In this document: one piece after another, positions 8,241-19,335 of the stretch | Numbering within the stretch: the first letter of the stretch is position 1 | Layout of the letters: every line of letters starts with the position of its first letter | Assembly: GCA_017614795.1 (NCBI GenBank) | Contig: JAGABD010000005.1 | Location: forward strand, 1 to 23,575 | Source: Bacteroidales bacterium | Lineage (GTDB): Bacteria; Bacteroidota; Bacteroidia; Bacteroidales; UBA932 | Length of the DNA: 23,575 nucleotides | Direction of reading: 5' to 3' | The notes under the pieces: generated by a model | The model's database searches: none | The model's input: only the letters and a program-made list of their open reading frames with translations | Told to the model about the DNA's origin: nothing | Program-made: the position numbers and the translations under genes

Positions 8241-8738
8241 TCAGCTCTTTATTCCCGAACTGACAGGAAACGCTCCCAGCAGACGGTTGATTTCGTCTTC
8301 GCGGGGAGTGTATTCTTTTGTGTCCGCCCCGGCGGGGGAGTCGGAGGCGAGAGAGCCTTCGCGAAGTATTCCCGAACAGACCGGGCCGTGCATAAGGCGC
8401 AGGGCCCTCAGGAGATGCACCGCCTCCACCTGTCCCGCGCCGTCCTTTTGGGCTTCGGCCACGGCAAGGTTCAGGGCGGCGTTTCCTTCTTCTCCCGGAC
8501 GCACCGAATCCTCCATCCCGTAAGGTATGGCGTCGCGGCGGAAAACGGCCGCGTCGATGCGCGTTTTGAGGGCTTCCGCATCGATGCCTCCGGCGGCCAG
8601 AATGGCGGCCGCTCCGCAGTCCGCGTCACGCAGGATTCCGAGCATCAGATGGTCTGCTCCGACCTCCGTGCAGCCGGTGCGCATCGCCTCTTCGCGGGCA
8701 AAGGAAAGAATGTCGCAAAAATCTTGGGAAAACTTCAT
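8241..8738 (-). CDS. Stand-alone Clp N-domain protein (no ATPase)
   Basis: A 165-residue protein made of two Clp_N-type helical repeats, at about 3-60 and 85-125. The first has FSQDFCDILSFAREEA and VGADHLMLGILRD. The second has NAALNLAVAEAQ and VEAVHLLRALR. These resemble the substrate and adaptor-binding N-domain of ClpC/ClpA. No Walker A or B motif follows, and the C-terminal 30 residues are low-complexity. Clp N-domains bind substrates or adaptors for AAA+ unfoldases. A free copy could act as an adaptor or decoy, or be the remnant of a lost full-length clpC. The start at 8738 follows a minus-strand -7 element by 11 bases. It diverges from gyrA. Confidence 0.8.
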   Translation of the reverse strand: MKFSQDFCDILSFAREEAMRTGCTEVGADHLMLGILRDADCGAAAILAAGGIDAEALKTRIDAAVFRRDAIPYGMEDSVRPGEEGNAALNLAVAEAQKDGAGQVEAVHLLRALRLMHGPVCSGILREGSLASDSPAGADTKEYTPREDEINRLLGAFPVSSGIKS

Positions 8739-8749
8739 AATTACTGACA

Positions 8750-8757
8750 CAAAAGTA
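8750..8757 (-). promoter_or_regulatory. Bacteroidota -7 promoter element (TACTTTTG) for the Clp N-domain gene
   Basis: On the minus strand this reads TACTTTTG, matching TAnnTTTG, with the ATG 11 bases further on. It implies a very short leader. It lies 23 bases from the divergent gyrA element. Confidence 0.55.
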
Positions 8758-8780
8758 GTGAAAATATCGGATAAATTCGT

Positions 8781-8788
8781 TATATTTG
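8781..8788 (+). promoter_or_regulatory. Bacteroidota -7 promoter element for gyrA (TATATTTG)
   Basis: An exact TAnnTTTG match followed by CG. The first in-frame ATG is 13 bases downstream at 8802 and a second is at 8811, so the gyrA leader is short whichever start is used. Confidence 0.65.
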
Positions 8789-8801
8789 CGTGATTATGTA
8801 A

Positions 8802-11363
<2,562 letters not shown>

Positions 11364-11374
11364 AAACAAGGTTT

Positions 11375-12733
11375 ATGAAAAAGATTCTTTTGGCAATCGC
11401 CCTCGTGGCGTCGTTTACGGTTGCTTATGCCCAGCAGCAGGTGAAGAGCCTCTCTGCGGCAAAAGCGGATGTCGAAGCTGCGAAGAAAGTAGCTGAAAAT
11501 CCCAAGAAGGCAACCAAGGTCGACACCTGGATGAAGCTTGGCCAGGCTTATATGAACGCCTACTACGCTCCCCAGAAGAGCGGTTGGCTCGGCGCGTCTG
11601 AAGCCGAACTCGCCGTGGTTATGGCAAAGGAAAAGGTCTATTCCACAAAGAAGGTCAAGATTCAGGGCCAGGAATACACGAAGAAGCAGTACCAGACGGT
11701 GAACTACTACTACAACCCGAAGGGACAGCTCGAAATTATGGAGGTCACCAAGCCTCTGTACCGCGACGTCCTCGACCGCGCCCTCAAGGCCTACGCGAAG
11801 GCCAACGAGTGCGACGTCAAGCATAAGAAGACGAAGCAGCTCAAGGAGGCCATCAAGACCATCAGCGACAAGTACAATGAAGATGCGTACACCGCATACC
11901 TCCTCGAGAAGTTCACCGACGCTTCCAAGTACTTCGAAGCTTCCGCCCGTGCGGCTGCCCAGGAGCCTTACGCGGTGCTCGACACCAACTCGCTCTACAA
12001 CGCGGCTCTCGCGGCATACCTGGCTCTTCCCAAGGCCACTACCGACAAGAAGCCTTCGATCATCAAGCGTTCCGAGAAACTCTTCAACGAGTGCGTGGCC
12101 AAGGGCTTCTACAACAAGGACGGCGAAGCTTTCGCAAAGCTTGCCGAACTCGCCGTGATGCGCAATGATACCGTGGCGAAGGTCAAGTATCTCGAGCAGG
12201 GCTTCCAGAAGTTCCCCCAGAGCCAGAGCATCCTCATCTCCCTCATCAATCATTATATGACCAGCGGCGGAGATGTCAACAGGCTCTTCGAGCTCATCGA
12301 CGCTGCAAAGAAGAACGAGCCCAACAACGCATCCCTCTACTATGTCGAGGGTGACGCCCGCATCAAGCTCGGCCAGATCGAGGAAGGCCTCGCAGCATTC
12401 TCCAAGTGCGCCGAAATCAACCCCAACTACGAGTTCGGTTACATCGGCATCGCGCTCTACTACTACAACCGCGCAGTCGAAATCCAGGACGAAGCGGCCA
12501 AGGCCGACCTCAGGGACTACAAGACCTACGACCGTCTGATGGGTCCCGGCGGAGATTTCGAGGTAACCCTCAAGAAGTGCATCGAGCCCTTCGAGAAGGC
12601 GTTCGGCATCTCCAAGGACGAGGAAATCAAGAAGAGCATGGCCGAATACATCAAGAACGCCTGCTTCCGTTTCCGTTCCGAGGAGGAGTACAAGCTGAAA
12701 CTCGACAAATACAACGAATATCTCGGCAAATAA
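11375..12733 (+). CDS. Secreted TPR-containing protein of unknown function
   Basis: A 452-residue protein with a clear signal peptide: MKK, a hydrophobic run, then AYAQQQ with probable cleavage after AYA. The rest is helical and repeats TPR-like patterns, most clearly at about 310-355 (ASLYYVEGDARIKLGQIEEG, then FSKCAEINPNYEFGYIGIAL). A segment near residues 90-125 is rich in Lys and Tyr. No enzyme motif is present. It is probably exported to the periplasm and acts as a scaffold or binding protein. It follows gyrA after 11 bases, an order I recall from other Bacteroidales, and ends just before a strong terminator, so gyrA and this gene likely form one transcript. Confidence 0.8.
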   Translation: MKKILLAIALVASFTVAYAQQQVKSLSAAKADVEAAKKVAENPKKATKVDTWMKLGQAYMNAYYAPQKSGWLGASEAELAVVMAKEKVYSTKKVKIQGQEYTKKQYQTVNYYYNPKGQLEIMEVTKPLYRDVLDRALKAYAKANECDVKHKKTKQLKEAIKTISDKYNEDAYTAYLLEKFTDASKYFEASARAAAQEPYAVLDTNSLYNAALAAYLALPKATTDKKPSIIKRSEKLFNECVAKGFYNKDGEAFAKLAELAVMRNDTVAKVKYLEQGFQKFPQSQSILISLINHYMTSGGDVNRLFELIDAAKKNEPNNASLYYVEGDARIKLGQIEEGLAAFSKCAEINPNYEFGYIGIALYYYNRAVEIQDEAAKADLRDYKTYDRLMGPGGDFEVTLKKCIEPFEKAFGISKDEEIKKSMAEYIKNACFRFRSEEEYKLKLDKYNEYLGK

Positions 12734-12750
12734 TTTATAGCGAACTTCAA

Positions 12751-12787
12751 GGCGGGTGGCCGGGGTGTCCCGGTCACCGCCTTTTTG
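12751..12787 (+). terminator. Rho-independent terminator after the gyrA-TPR transcript
   Basis: A GC-rich stem pairs GGCGG..TGgCCGGG with CCCGGTCACCGCC around a GTGT loop. It has one bulged G and one G-U pair and is followed by TTTTTG. It begins 17 bases after the TPR stop codon. The ATG of the next gene lies only 11 bases past the last T. Confidence 0.85.
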
Positions 12788-12797
12788 CTTATGGACG

Positions 12798-13811
12798 ATG
12801 CTGTCGCTGATTCTCCAGATACTTCTTCCCGCAGTTCCGCCTCCGGTGGCGGACGACACCGTGCGTGTCGTGTTCATCGGCGACGTGATGATGCACAGGG
12901 AGCAGTTGGGCAAGGATCACAGCGTATTCCTTTCCGACATCGCGCCCCTGCTGGAAGGAGCGGATATGGCAGTGGCGAACGCCGAATTCACCCTCGCCGG
13001 CAAGCCTTACACAGGCTATCCTGCTTTTTCCGCCCCCGATTCGTATGTGAACAGCATTCTCGGAGCCGGGGTGGACGTGCTGCTGACCGCCAACAACCAT
13101 ATCCTGGACAAGGGACCGGCGGGCCTGAAGAGGACTCTCGGCCGCTATTCCGGGATTCCGTACGCCGGCAGCGGGGCCGACAGGGCCTCTTTCGAGAGGG
13201 ACAACCCCCTCGTAGTGCTGTGCAAGGGCCTCAGGATAGCGCTTGTGAACTTCACCTACGGCACCAATATGGAACCGGAATGCGAGTATCCACGCGTCGC
13301 GGTGATGGACGAGGGCGAAGTGGCGGCGCAGTTTGAGCGCGCCAAGAAGGCGAATCCCGACTTCATCATAGCGCTGCCTCACTGGGGCGAGGAATACAAG
13401 CTCCGCCACAATGCGGTCCAGGCGCAGTGGGCTTCGAAACTGGTGGAGCTCGGGGCGGACGCCGTGATAGGGGCGCATCCGCACGTGGTGCAGGACAGCT
13501 GCTTCATCTCGGGCGTGCCCGTCATCTACTCCATAGGCAACGCCGTGAGCAATATGAGCGCGAAGAACACCAGGCTGGAACTGGCCGTGGAACTGCCCCT
13601 GGTGCGCAACAGAATTACCGGCGAAAGCCGCGTGGGCAGGCCCGTGCTGCATTTTCTCTGGTGCACCCTGCCGGGCAAGCTGACGGACAATTATATGACG
13701 GTGGAAGTGGAGAACTACCGCGGCAGGCGGCATCTCTGGAAAGACCCCGAAGATTACGACAATATGATGCGGACGCTCGAACGGGTCCGCAAAGCAACAG
13801 GCATAGAATGA
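12798..13811 (+). CDS. CapA-family metallophosphoesterase-like protein
   Basis: A 337-residue protein of the CapA/PgsA (PGA_cap) family, a calcineurin-like fold linked to poly-gamma-glutamate or surface polymer synthesis in some bacteria. Motifs run in order: FIGDVMMHREQL with Asp29, NAEFTL at 61-66, ANNHILDKG with His101 and Asp104, PHWGEEY with His195, GAHPHVVQ with His227 and His229, and YSIGNAVSN. A short hydrophobic N-terminus (residues 1-16) may be a signal or membrane anchor. The frame is open back into the terminator stem, but the ATG at 12798 is the first good start. No capB or capC genes are nearby, so polymer export cannot be assumed. It overlaps phoH by 4 bases (ATGA). Confidence 0.85.
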   Translation: MLSLILQILLPAVPPPVADDTVRVVFIGDVMMHREQLGKDHSVFLSDIAPLLEGADMAVANAEFTLAGKPYTGYPAFSAPDSYVNSILGAGVDVLLTANNHILDKGPAGLKRTLGRYSGIPYAGSGADRASFERDNPLVVLCKGLRIALVNFTYGTNMEPECEYPRVAVMDEGEVAAQFERAKKANPDFIIALPHWGEEYKLRHNAVQAQWASKLVELGADAVIGAHPHVVQDSCFISGVPVIYSIGNAVSNMSAKNTRLELAVELPLVRNRITGESRVGRPVLHFLWCTLPGKLTDNYMTVEVENYRGRRHLWKDPEDYDNMMRTLERVRKATGIE

Positions 13812-14749
13812 AGAAAACCATTACAATGGATGTGAACCCCGTGGAGATTCTCGGGGCGGGCAACAGGATCCTGAATGAATTCTGCACCTATTTCCCTTCG
13901 CTGGACGTCAAGGACAAGGGCAACGACATAATCGTGGAAGGCCCCCAGGACCAGGTGGAGAATTTCGTCGAGAAGTTCGCCGCCCTGGTGCAGCTGCGTC
14001 ACCGCAAACTGAACCTCACCGTATACGACGTCGAGGACCTTTTCAGCGGCAGCAGCAATTCTTCCGCCCTTGCGGAACACGGCAACGCGGTGATAGTGCA
14101 CACCACCGACGGCAAGGCCATCCGCGCCCGCAACGCCAACCAGGAGAAGATGGTGAAGGCCTATTTCGACAGCGACCTCGTCTTCGCGGTGGGGCCCGCC
14201 GGAACGGGAAAGACCTACATCGCCATAGCCCTGGCCGTGCGCGCCCTCAAGAACCGCGAGGTCAAGCGCATAATCCTCACCAGACCGGCGGTCGAGGCGG
14301 GGGAGAGGCTGGGATTCCTGCCCGGCGACCTCAAGGACAAGCTGGATCCGTATCTGCAGCCGCTCTACGACGCCCTCGGCGATATGATTCCGCCCAAGAA
14401 ACTGCAGGACTTCATGGCGAACGGCACCATCCAGATAGCCCCTCTGGCATATATGCGAGGACGCACCCTGGACAAGGCCTGCGTCATTCTCGACGAGGCA
14501 CAGAACACCAATACGGGCCAGCTCAAGATGTTCCTTACCCGTATGGGAATGAACGCCAAGTTCATAGTCACCGGCGACGCCACCCAGATAGACCTTCCCC
14601 GCAGGGAGGATTCCGGCCTTCTGCGAGGCATTGAACTGGTGAAGAACATCAAGGGAGTGTCCACCGTATTCTTCAACGATTCGGACATCGTGAGGCACCC
14701 TCTGGTGAGCAAAATTGTGAGGGCCTTCTCCAAGGAGAAGCCGGAATAA
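13808..14749 (+). CDS. phoH: PhoH-like ATPase (YbeZ type)
   Basis: A 313-residue protein of the PhoH/YbeZ family, about the usual length. An N-terminal KH-like region (about 1-80) is followed by the NTPase domain, with Walker A GPAGTGKTY at 129-137 and Walker B VILDEAQN at 226-233, then FIVTGDATQIDLPR, a sensor-type motif typical of the family. The family is linked to RNA metabolism, with the endoribonuclease YbeY as partner in many bacteria. ybeY is not next to it here. It starts inside the stop of the CapA-like gene (ATGA), so the two are translationally coupled. It ends just before a new promoter. Confidence 0.93.
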   Translation: MKKTITMDVNPVEILGAGNRILNEFCTYFPSLDVKDKGNDIIVEGPQDQVENFVEKFAALVQLRHRKLNLTVYDVEDLFSGSSNSSALAEHGNAVIVHTTDGKAIRARNANQEKMVKAYFDSDLVFAVGPAGTGKTYIAIALAVRALKNREVKRIILTRPAVEAGERLGFLPGDLKDKLDPYLQPLYDALGDMIPPKKLQDFMANGTIQIAPLAYMRGRTLDKACVILDEAQNTNTGQLKMFLTRMGMNAKFIVTGDATQIDLPRREDSGLLRGIELVKNIKGVSTVFFNDSDIVRHPLVSKIVRAFSKEKPE

Positions 14750-14753
14750 TTCT

Positions 14754-14761
14754 TATATTTG
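14754..14761 (+). promoter_or_regulatory. Bacteroidota -7 promoter element (TATATTTG) with almost no leader
   Basis: An exact TAnnTTTG match followed by CA. The next ATG is only 6 bases beyond the final G, so the transcript may begin at or next to the start codon. It would drive the SPOR lipoprotein, M28/TonB fusion, leuS and the YitT pair. Confidence 0.62.
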
Positions 14762-14767
14762 CAAGTT

Positions 14768-15286
14768 ATGCTTAGAAAAATCACACTTGCAGTCTGCCTT
14801 GCGGCCGTGCTCGTGACAGCGGGCGGATGCGACGCGTTCCGCCGGCTGGCGGGAAGGCCGACGTCGGCGGAAATTGCCGCGAAGCGGGAACTCATCCTTC
14901 AGGAGGAGGCGGCGCATCAGGCGAGGCTCGACTCGCTCAAACTCATCGAGGAGGCTATGGCGGATTCGCTGCGGCTGGTCGATTCGATAACCGCCCTGCC
15001 CAGCTCCATCATACCTGCGGGCGAGGTCCGCGGACTTATGGTCTCCGGGCTGAACTGCCGCTACTATGTCGTGGTGGGCGCTTTCTCCAAGGAAAGCAAC
15101 ATCGCCAAGATGCAGGGCCTCGCGGCGGAAAAGGGCTACGTCACCGTGCGGATACCCTTCGACAACGGCTTCACGGCAGTGGGCATTTGCGGAACCGACG
15201 TACTCTCGGAGGCATACGCATCGCTTCGCCGCGTGAAGGCGGAGGATTTCTGCCCCGAAGACGTGTGGGTGCTTGTGAACGAATAG
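14768..15286 (+). CDS. SPOR-domain lipoprotein
   Basis: A 172-residue protein. Residues 1-20 are a lipoprotein signal (basic start, hydrophobic core, VTAGGC) with Cys21 as the likely lipidated residue. A charged helical stretch rich in Glu, Ala and Arg follows at about 33-75. The C-terminal region, about 97-170, is a SPOR-type fold: YYVVVGAFSKESNIAKMQGL then VTVRIPFDNGFTAVGI. SPOR domains bind denuded glycan strands of peptidoglycan, usually at division sites. The protein would sit in the periplasm, anchored to a membrane. The ATG at 14768 lies just after a promoter element; a TTG 9 bases earlier is inside that element and is rejected. The fusion gene follows after one base. Confidence 0.85.
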   Translation: MLRKITLAVCLAAVLVTAGGCDAFRRLAGRPTSAEIAAKRELILQEEAAHQARLDSLKLIEEAMADSLRLVDSITALPSSIIPAGEVRGLMVSGLNCRYYVVVGAFSKESNIAKMQGLAAEKGYVTVRIPFDNGFTAVGICGTDVLSEAYASLRRVKAEDFCPEDVWVLVNE

Positions 15287-15287
15287 G

Positions 15288-16601
15288 ATGAAACGAATCG
15301 CGGTCATACTTCTGCTTGCGGTCCGGGGTATCTTCGCCTTTTCGCAGGATTTCAGCGAACTCTACGAAGGCGAAAGCACCGCGGGACTGCGGGGCGCCGT
15401 CGAGTATCTGGCTTCTCCGGCCCTGAAGGGAAGGGGAGCGGGCACCGAGGGCGAACGCCTCGCGGCGGAATATGTGGCCGGCAAACTTTCGGAGTGCGGC
15501 GTGGAGATGCTGCTCTCCAACGACGACAAGTCCTTCGGAATGCTGCAGCTTGCGGGCGACACCCTGCGTTCCTGTAACGTCGTGGGCGTCATCCAGAGCT
15601 ACAACCGCAGCCTCAAGGACAGGTACATAGTAATAGGGGCCCGTCTCGACAATATCGGTGAGAGGACCTTGAACGTCGACGGACAAAGCGTCACGCGCGT
15701 CTATCCCGGCGCCAACGGCAACGCTTCCGGACTCGCGATGCTCATCTCCCTGGCAAAAACGCTGCAGACAAATTCCGCCCTTCTCGGGCGCTCGGTGATA
15801 GTCGCGGCATTCGGCTCCTCGCTCCAGGGCAACGCCGGGGCATGGTATTTTCTCAACAGGTCCTTCAAGGATGCCGACAAGATAGACGCGATGATAAACC
15901 TGGATATGCTCGGGACCGGGAATTCCGGCTTCTACGCATATACGGCATCGAACGCCGACCTGAACCAGTACATCCTGGCCCTGGAGAACAGTCTCCAGCC
16001 GGTGCACCCGAAACTCGTGACGGCGGAGCCCTGCGCATCGGACCACAGGGCGTTCTATGCCAAGAACATACCCTCTGTGATGTTCACCTCCGGAATGTAC
16101 CCGGAATACAACACTGTAAACGATCTTCCTCCGGTGGTCGACTACGGCTACCTTGCGAGGGAGCAGGAATACATATACAATTTCGCCATCAGGCTTTCCG
16201 GCGGTCCCGCTCCGGTGTTCAATCCGGGCGAAACGGTCGAAAAGGAGGCGAAAAGCAAGGTCATACCCTACTACGACTGCGACAGGAGGCCGAGTTTCTT
16301 CGGCAGCACCGATCCCGTGGGCTTCCTCCGCAAGTGGGTGTACGTTTATCTGAAATATCCCGATTACGCCAGGAAGAACGGCATACAGGGCCGTGTGCTG
16401 GTGGATTTCACCATAGACGAGAAGGGACACGTATGCGACGTGCGGGTGGCCCGCGGAGCCGATCCTTCGCTGGACGCCGAGGCCGTGAGGGTGATAGAGG
16501 CGTCGCCGGACTGGAAGCCGGGCATCGTTTCCGGCAAGCCCGTCAAGAGCGGGATGTCGGTGTACGTCGAATTCAGGTTGGAAAAGAAAAAGAAAAGATA
16601 A
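15288..16601 (+). CDS. M28 peptidase-like domain, apparently inactive, fused to a TonB C-terminal domain
   Basis: A 437-residue exported protein: a signal peptide at about 1-20 (ending FAFSQ), an M28 zinc-peptidase fold at about 30-305, a linker, and a TonB C-terminal domain at about 345-432 ([31 protein letters not shown]). The M28 fold is recognised from [32 protein letters not shown] and SDHRAF. Catalytic positions are changed. GAHYDH is GARLDN (His to Arg119). The ligand Asp of GxxDNxSG is Gly144. The Glu-Glu pair is Ser177-Ser178. The last ligand His of the DYHT motif is Asn275. Only Asp206 and the HxD Asp (Asp121) remain. I infer a non-catalytic envelope protein that binds peptides or peptidoglycan. 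leuS starts 1 base after its stop. Confidence 0.85.
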   Translation: MKRIAVILLLAVRGIFAFSQDFSELYEGESTAGLRGAVEYLASPALKGRGAGTEGERLAAEYVAGKLSECGVEMLLSNDDKSFGMLQLAGDTLRSCNVVGVIQSYNRSLKDRYIVIGARLDNIGERTLNVDGQSVTRVYPGANGNASGLAMLISLAKTLQTNSALLGRSVIVAAFGSSLQGNAGAWYFLNRSFKDADKIDAMINLDMLGTGNSGFYAYTASNADLNQYILALENSLQPVHPKLVTAEPCASDHRAFYAKNIPSVMFTSGMYPEYNTVNDLPPVVDYGYLAREQEYIYNFAIRLSGGPAPVFNPGETVEKEAKSKVIPYYDCDRRPSFFGSTDPVGFLRKWVYVYLKYPDYARKNGIQGRVLVDFTIDEKGHVCDVRVARGADPSLDAEAVRVIEASPDWKPGIVSGKPVKSGMSVYVEFRLEKKKKR

Positions 16602-16602
16602 G

Positions 16603-19335
16603 ATGGATTACGATTTCAAGAAGATTGAAGCGAAATGGCAGGCCAAATGGGCCGCGGAGAAGACTTACAAGGCTGTAGAGGATCCCTCAAAGCCCAAGTT
16701 CTATGTGCTGGACATGTTCCCGTATCCTTCCGGAGCGGGACTTCACGTCGGGCATCCTCTGGGCTATATAGCGAGCGATATATACTCGCGCTATAAGCGC
16801 CTGAAAGGCTTCGAGGTGCTGCATCCGATGGGTTACGACGCCTTCGGACTTCCCGCCGAGCAGTACGCCATCCAGACCGGACAGCATCCCGAGAAGACCA
16901 CGACCGAGAACGTGGCGCGCTACCGCAGCCAGCTCGACCGTATCGGTTTCTCCTACGACTGGGACCGTTCATTCCGCACCTGCGATCCGTCTTATTACAA
17001 ATGGACGCAATGGGCTTTCATCAAGATGTTCAAGTGCTGGTACGACCCGGCGATGGACAAGGCGAGGCCCATCAACGAGCTCATAGCGAAGTTCGAAACT
17101 GAAGGTTATGAAGACGTCACCCCCGAGATGTGGGCGGCCGCCAGCGAGCAGGAACGCTCCGATATCCTTATGCGTTATCGCATTGCTTATCAGGGAGAAA
17201 CATCCGTCAATTGGTGCGAAGGTTTAGGTACTGTTCTGGCCAATGACGAAGTCAAGGACGGCCTCAGCGTGCGCGGCGGATTCCCCGTCGAGCAGCGCAA
17301 GATGAAGCAGTGGCAGCTCCGCGTGAGCGCCTATGCCGGAAGGCTCCTCGATTCGCTGGAGAAGCTCGACTGGTCCGACAGCCTCAAGGAAATGCAGCGC
17401 AACTGGATAGGGAAGAGCGAAGGCACCGAGATGGTGTTCGACACCGTCTGCGGCGACAGGCATCTGCCCGTCACCATCTTCACAACCCGCGCCGACACCG
17501 TCTTCGGCGTGACGTTTATGGTCCTGGCTCCCGAAAGCGAGCTTGTGGACCAGCTCACCGCGCCCGAGCAGAAGGCGGCGGTCGAGGCTTACATCAAGGA
17601 GGCCAAGAAGAAGACCGAACGCGAGCGCATCGCGGAGACCAAGACCGTCACCGGCGTGTTCACGGGCTCCTACGGCATCAATCCTCTCACCGGAGAGAAA
17701 ATCCCCATCTGGATATCCCAGTACGTGCTTGCGGGCTACGGCACCGGCGCCATCATGGCGGTTCCTGCGCACGATTCCCGCGACTACGCTTTCGCAAAGA
17801 AGTTCGGCCTTCCCATCATCCCCCTGATCGAAGGAGCGGACGTGAGCGAGCAGAGCTTCGACGTCAAGGAGGGCAAAATGATAAATTCGGGCTTCCTGAA
17901 CGGAATGGACGTGAAAGAGGCCATCGAAGCCGCCAAGGATTATGTGGAGGCCCACGGACTCGGACGCCGCAAGACGAACTACCGTCTCCGCGACGCTGTA
18001 TTCTCGCGCCAGCGCTACTGGGGCGAGCCTTTCCCCATATACTACAAGGACGGCATCCCCACCCCTCTGCCCGAAAGCGAACTGCCGCTGGAACTCCCCG
18101 AAATCACTTCTTTCAAGTCGCAGAACGGAGAGGCCCCGCTGGAGAGGGCGCTGAACTGGACCTACAAGGGCTATCCTCTGGAAACCAGCACGATGCCGGG
18201 ATTCGCGGGATCCAGCGCCTATTATCTGCGCTATATGGACCCCCGCAACGACGAAGAACTCGTGAGCGCGGCGGCGGACCGCTACTGGCGCAACGTCGAC
18301 CTCTACGTGGGCGGCACTGAACACGCGACCGGCCACCTCATCTATTCGCGCTTCTGGAACAAGTTCCTCTACGACCTCGGTTATGTCTGCGAGGACGAAC
18401 CGTTCCGCAAGCTGGTGAACCAGGGAATGATCCAGGGACGCTCCAATTTCGTATACAGGATCGTCGGCACCAACAAGTTCGTGTCGCTCGGGCTCAAGGA
18501 CAAGTACGAGACCACCGAGATACACGTCGACGTGAACATAGTCTACAACGACAAACTCGACATAGAGGCCTTCCGCAAGTGGCGTCCCGAGTATGCCGAC
18601 GCGGAATTCGAACTCGAGAACGGCGAATACATCTGCGGCTGGGCCATCGAGAAGATGAGCAAGAGCATGTACAACGTGGTGAACCCCGACCTCATCTGCG
18701 ACAGCTACGGAGCCGACACCCTGCGTCTCTACGAGATGTTCCTCGGTCCCGTCGAGCAGAGCAAGCCCTGGGACACCAAGGGCATCGACGGCGTGAACCG
18801 CTTCCTCAAGAAGTTCTGGCGCCTGTTCTGGGACCGCGAGAAATGGCTCGTGACCGATGCGGCGCCGCGTCCGGAGGAACTCAAGGCCCTGCACAAGCTC
18901 ATCGGCAAGGAGCAGGAGGATATCGAAAACTTCTCCTACAACACCACGATAAGCGCGTTTATGATCGCGATAGGGGAACTCACCGACCTCGGATGCACTT
19001 CCCGCGCCGTGCTGGAACCCCTCGTGGTTCTCATCTCTCCGTTCGCGCCTCATATGGCGGAGGAGCTTTGGGAGGCGCTCGGACACAAGGAGAGCGTCAC
19101 GAAGGCTTCTTTCCCCGTCTACGACGAGTCGCTCACGGTCGAGAATACCGTGAAGTATCCCGTTTCGTTCAACGGAAAGACAAGATTTATGGTGGATATG
19201 CCCGCAGGAGCCGCTCCGGCTGAGGTCGAGGCGCACGTGAGGGCATTGCCGCAGACTGCAAAATATACCGAGGGACTTACGATAGTCAAGGTTATCGTGG
19301 TTCCCGGAAGAATGGTTAACCTGGTTGTGAAATGA
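16603..19335 (+). CDS. leuS: Leucyl-tRNA synthetase
   Basis: A 910-residue class Ia synthetase, which charges tRNA-Leu with leucine using ATP. The HIGH motif is HVGH at 48-51 ([16 protein letters not shown]) and the KMSKS motif is exact at 684-688 ([10 protein letters not shown]). The editing domain lies between, with a [19 protein letters not shown] segment near 295-313. The anticodon-binding domain and C-terminal tail are complete. It starts 1 base after the M28/TonB gene. Its stop overlaps the next ATG by 4 bases (ATGA), so leuS is translated in series with its neighbours. No T-box or leader peptide is visible upstream. Confidence 0.98.
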   Translation: MDYDFKKIEAKWQAKWAAEKTYKAVEDPSKPKFYVLDMFPYPSGAGLHVGHPLGYIASDIYSRYKRLKGFEVLHPMGYDAFGLPAEQYAIQTGQHPEKTTTENVARYRSQLDRIGFSYDWDRSFRTCDPSYYKWTQWAFIKMFKCWYDPAMDKARPINELIAKFETEGYEDVTPEMWAAASEQERSDILMRYRIAYQGETSVNWCEGLGTVLANDEVKDGLSVRGGFPVEQRKMKQWQLRVSAYAGRLLDSLEKLDWSDSLKEMQRNWIGKSEGTEMVFDTVCGDRHLPVTIFTTRADTVFGVTFMVLAPESELVDQLTAPEQKAAVEAYIKEAKKKTERERIAETKTVTGVFTGSYGINPLTGEKIPIWISQYVLAGYGTGAIMAVPAHDSRDYAFAKKFGLPIIPLIEGADVSEQSFDVKEGKMINSGFLNGMDVKEAIEAAKDYVEAHGLGRRKTNYRLRDAVFSRQRYWGEPFPIYYKDGIPTPLPESELPLELPEITSFKSQNGEAPLERALNWTYKGYPLETSTMPGFAGSSAYYLRYMDPRNDEELVSAAADRYWRNVDLYVGGTEHATGHLIYSRFWNKFLYDLGYVCEDEPFRKLVNQGMIQGRSNFVYRIVGTNKFVSLGLKDKYETTEIHVDVNIVYNDKLDIEAFRKWRPEYADAEFELENGEYICGWAIEKMSKSMYNVVNPDLICDSYGADTLRLYEMFLGPVEQSKPWDTKGIDGVNRFLKKFWRLFWDREKWLVTDAAPRPEELKALHKLIGKEQEDIENFSYNTTISAFMIAIGELTDLGCTSRAVLEPLVVLISPFAPHMAEELWEALGHKESVTKASFPVYDESLTVENTVKYPVSFNGKTRFMVDMPAGAAPAEVEAHVRALPQTAKYTEGLTIVKVIVVPGRMVNLVVK

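Noticed and set aside
15288..16601. Treating the M28/TonB gene as a pseudogene
   Set aside because: The frame is complete, the signal peptide and TonB domain are intact, and several substitutions fall exactly on catalytic positions while the fold motifs are kept. That fits a maintained inactive protein better than decay.
17224..19236. A 670-codon open frame on the minus strand
   Set aside because: It is antisense to leuS. Its composition is the mirror of a C-ending coding strand and it shows no domain.
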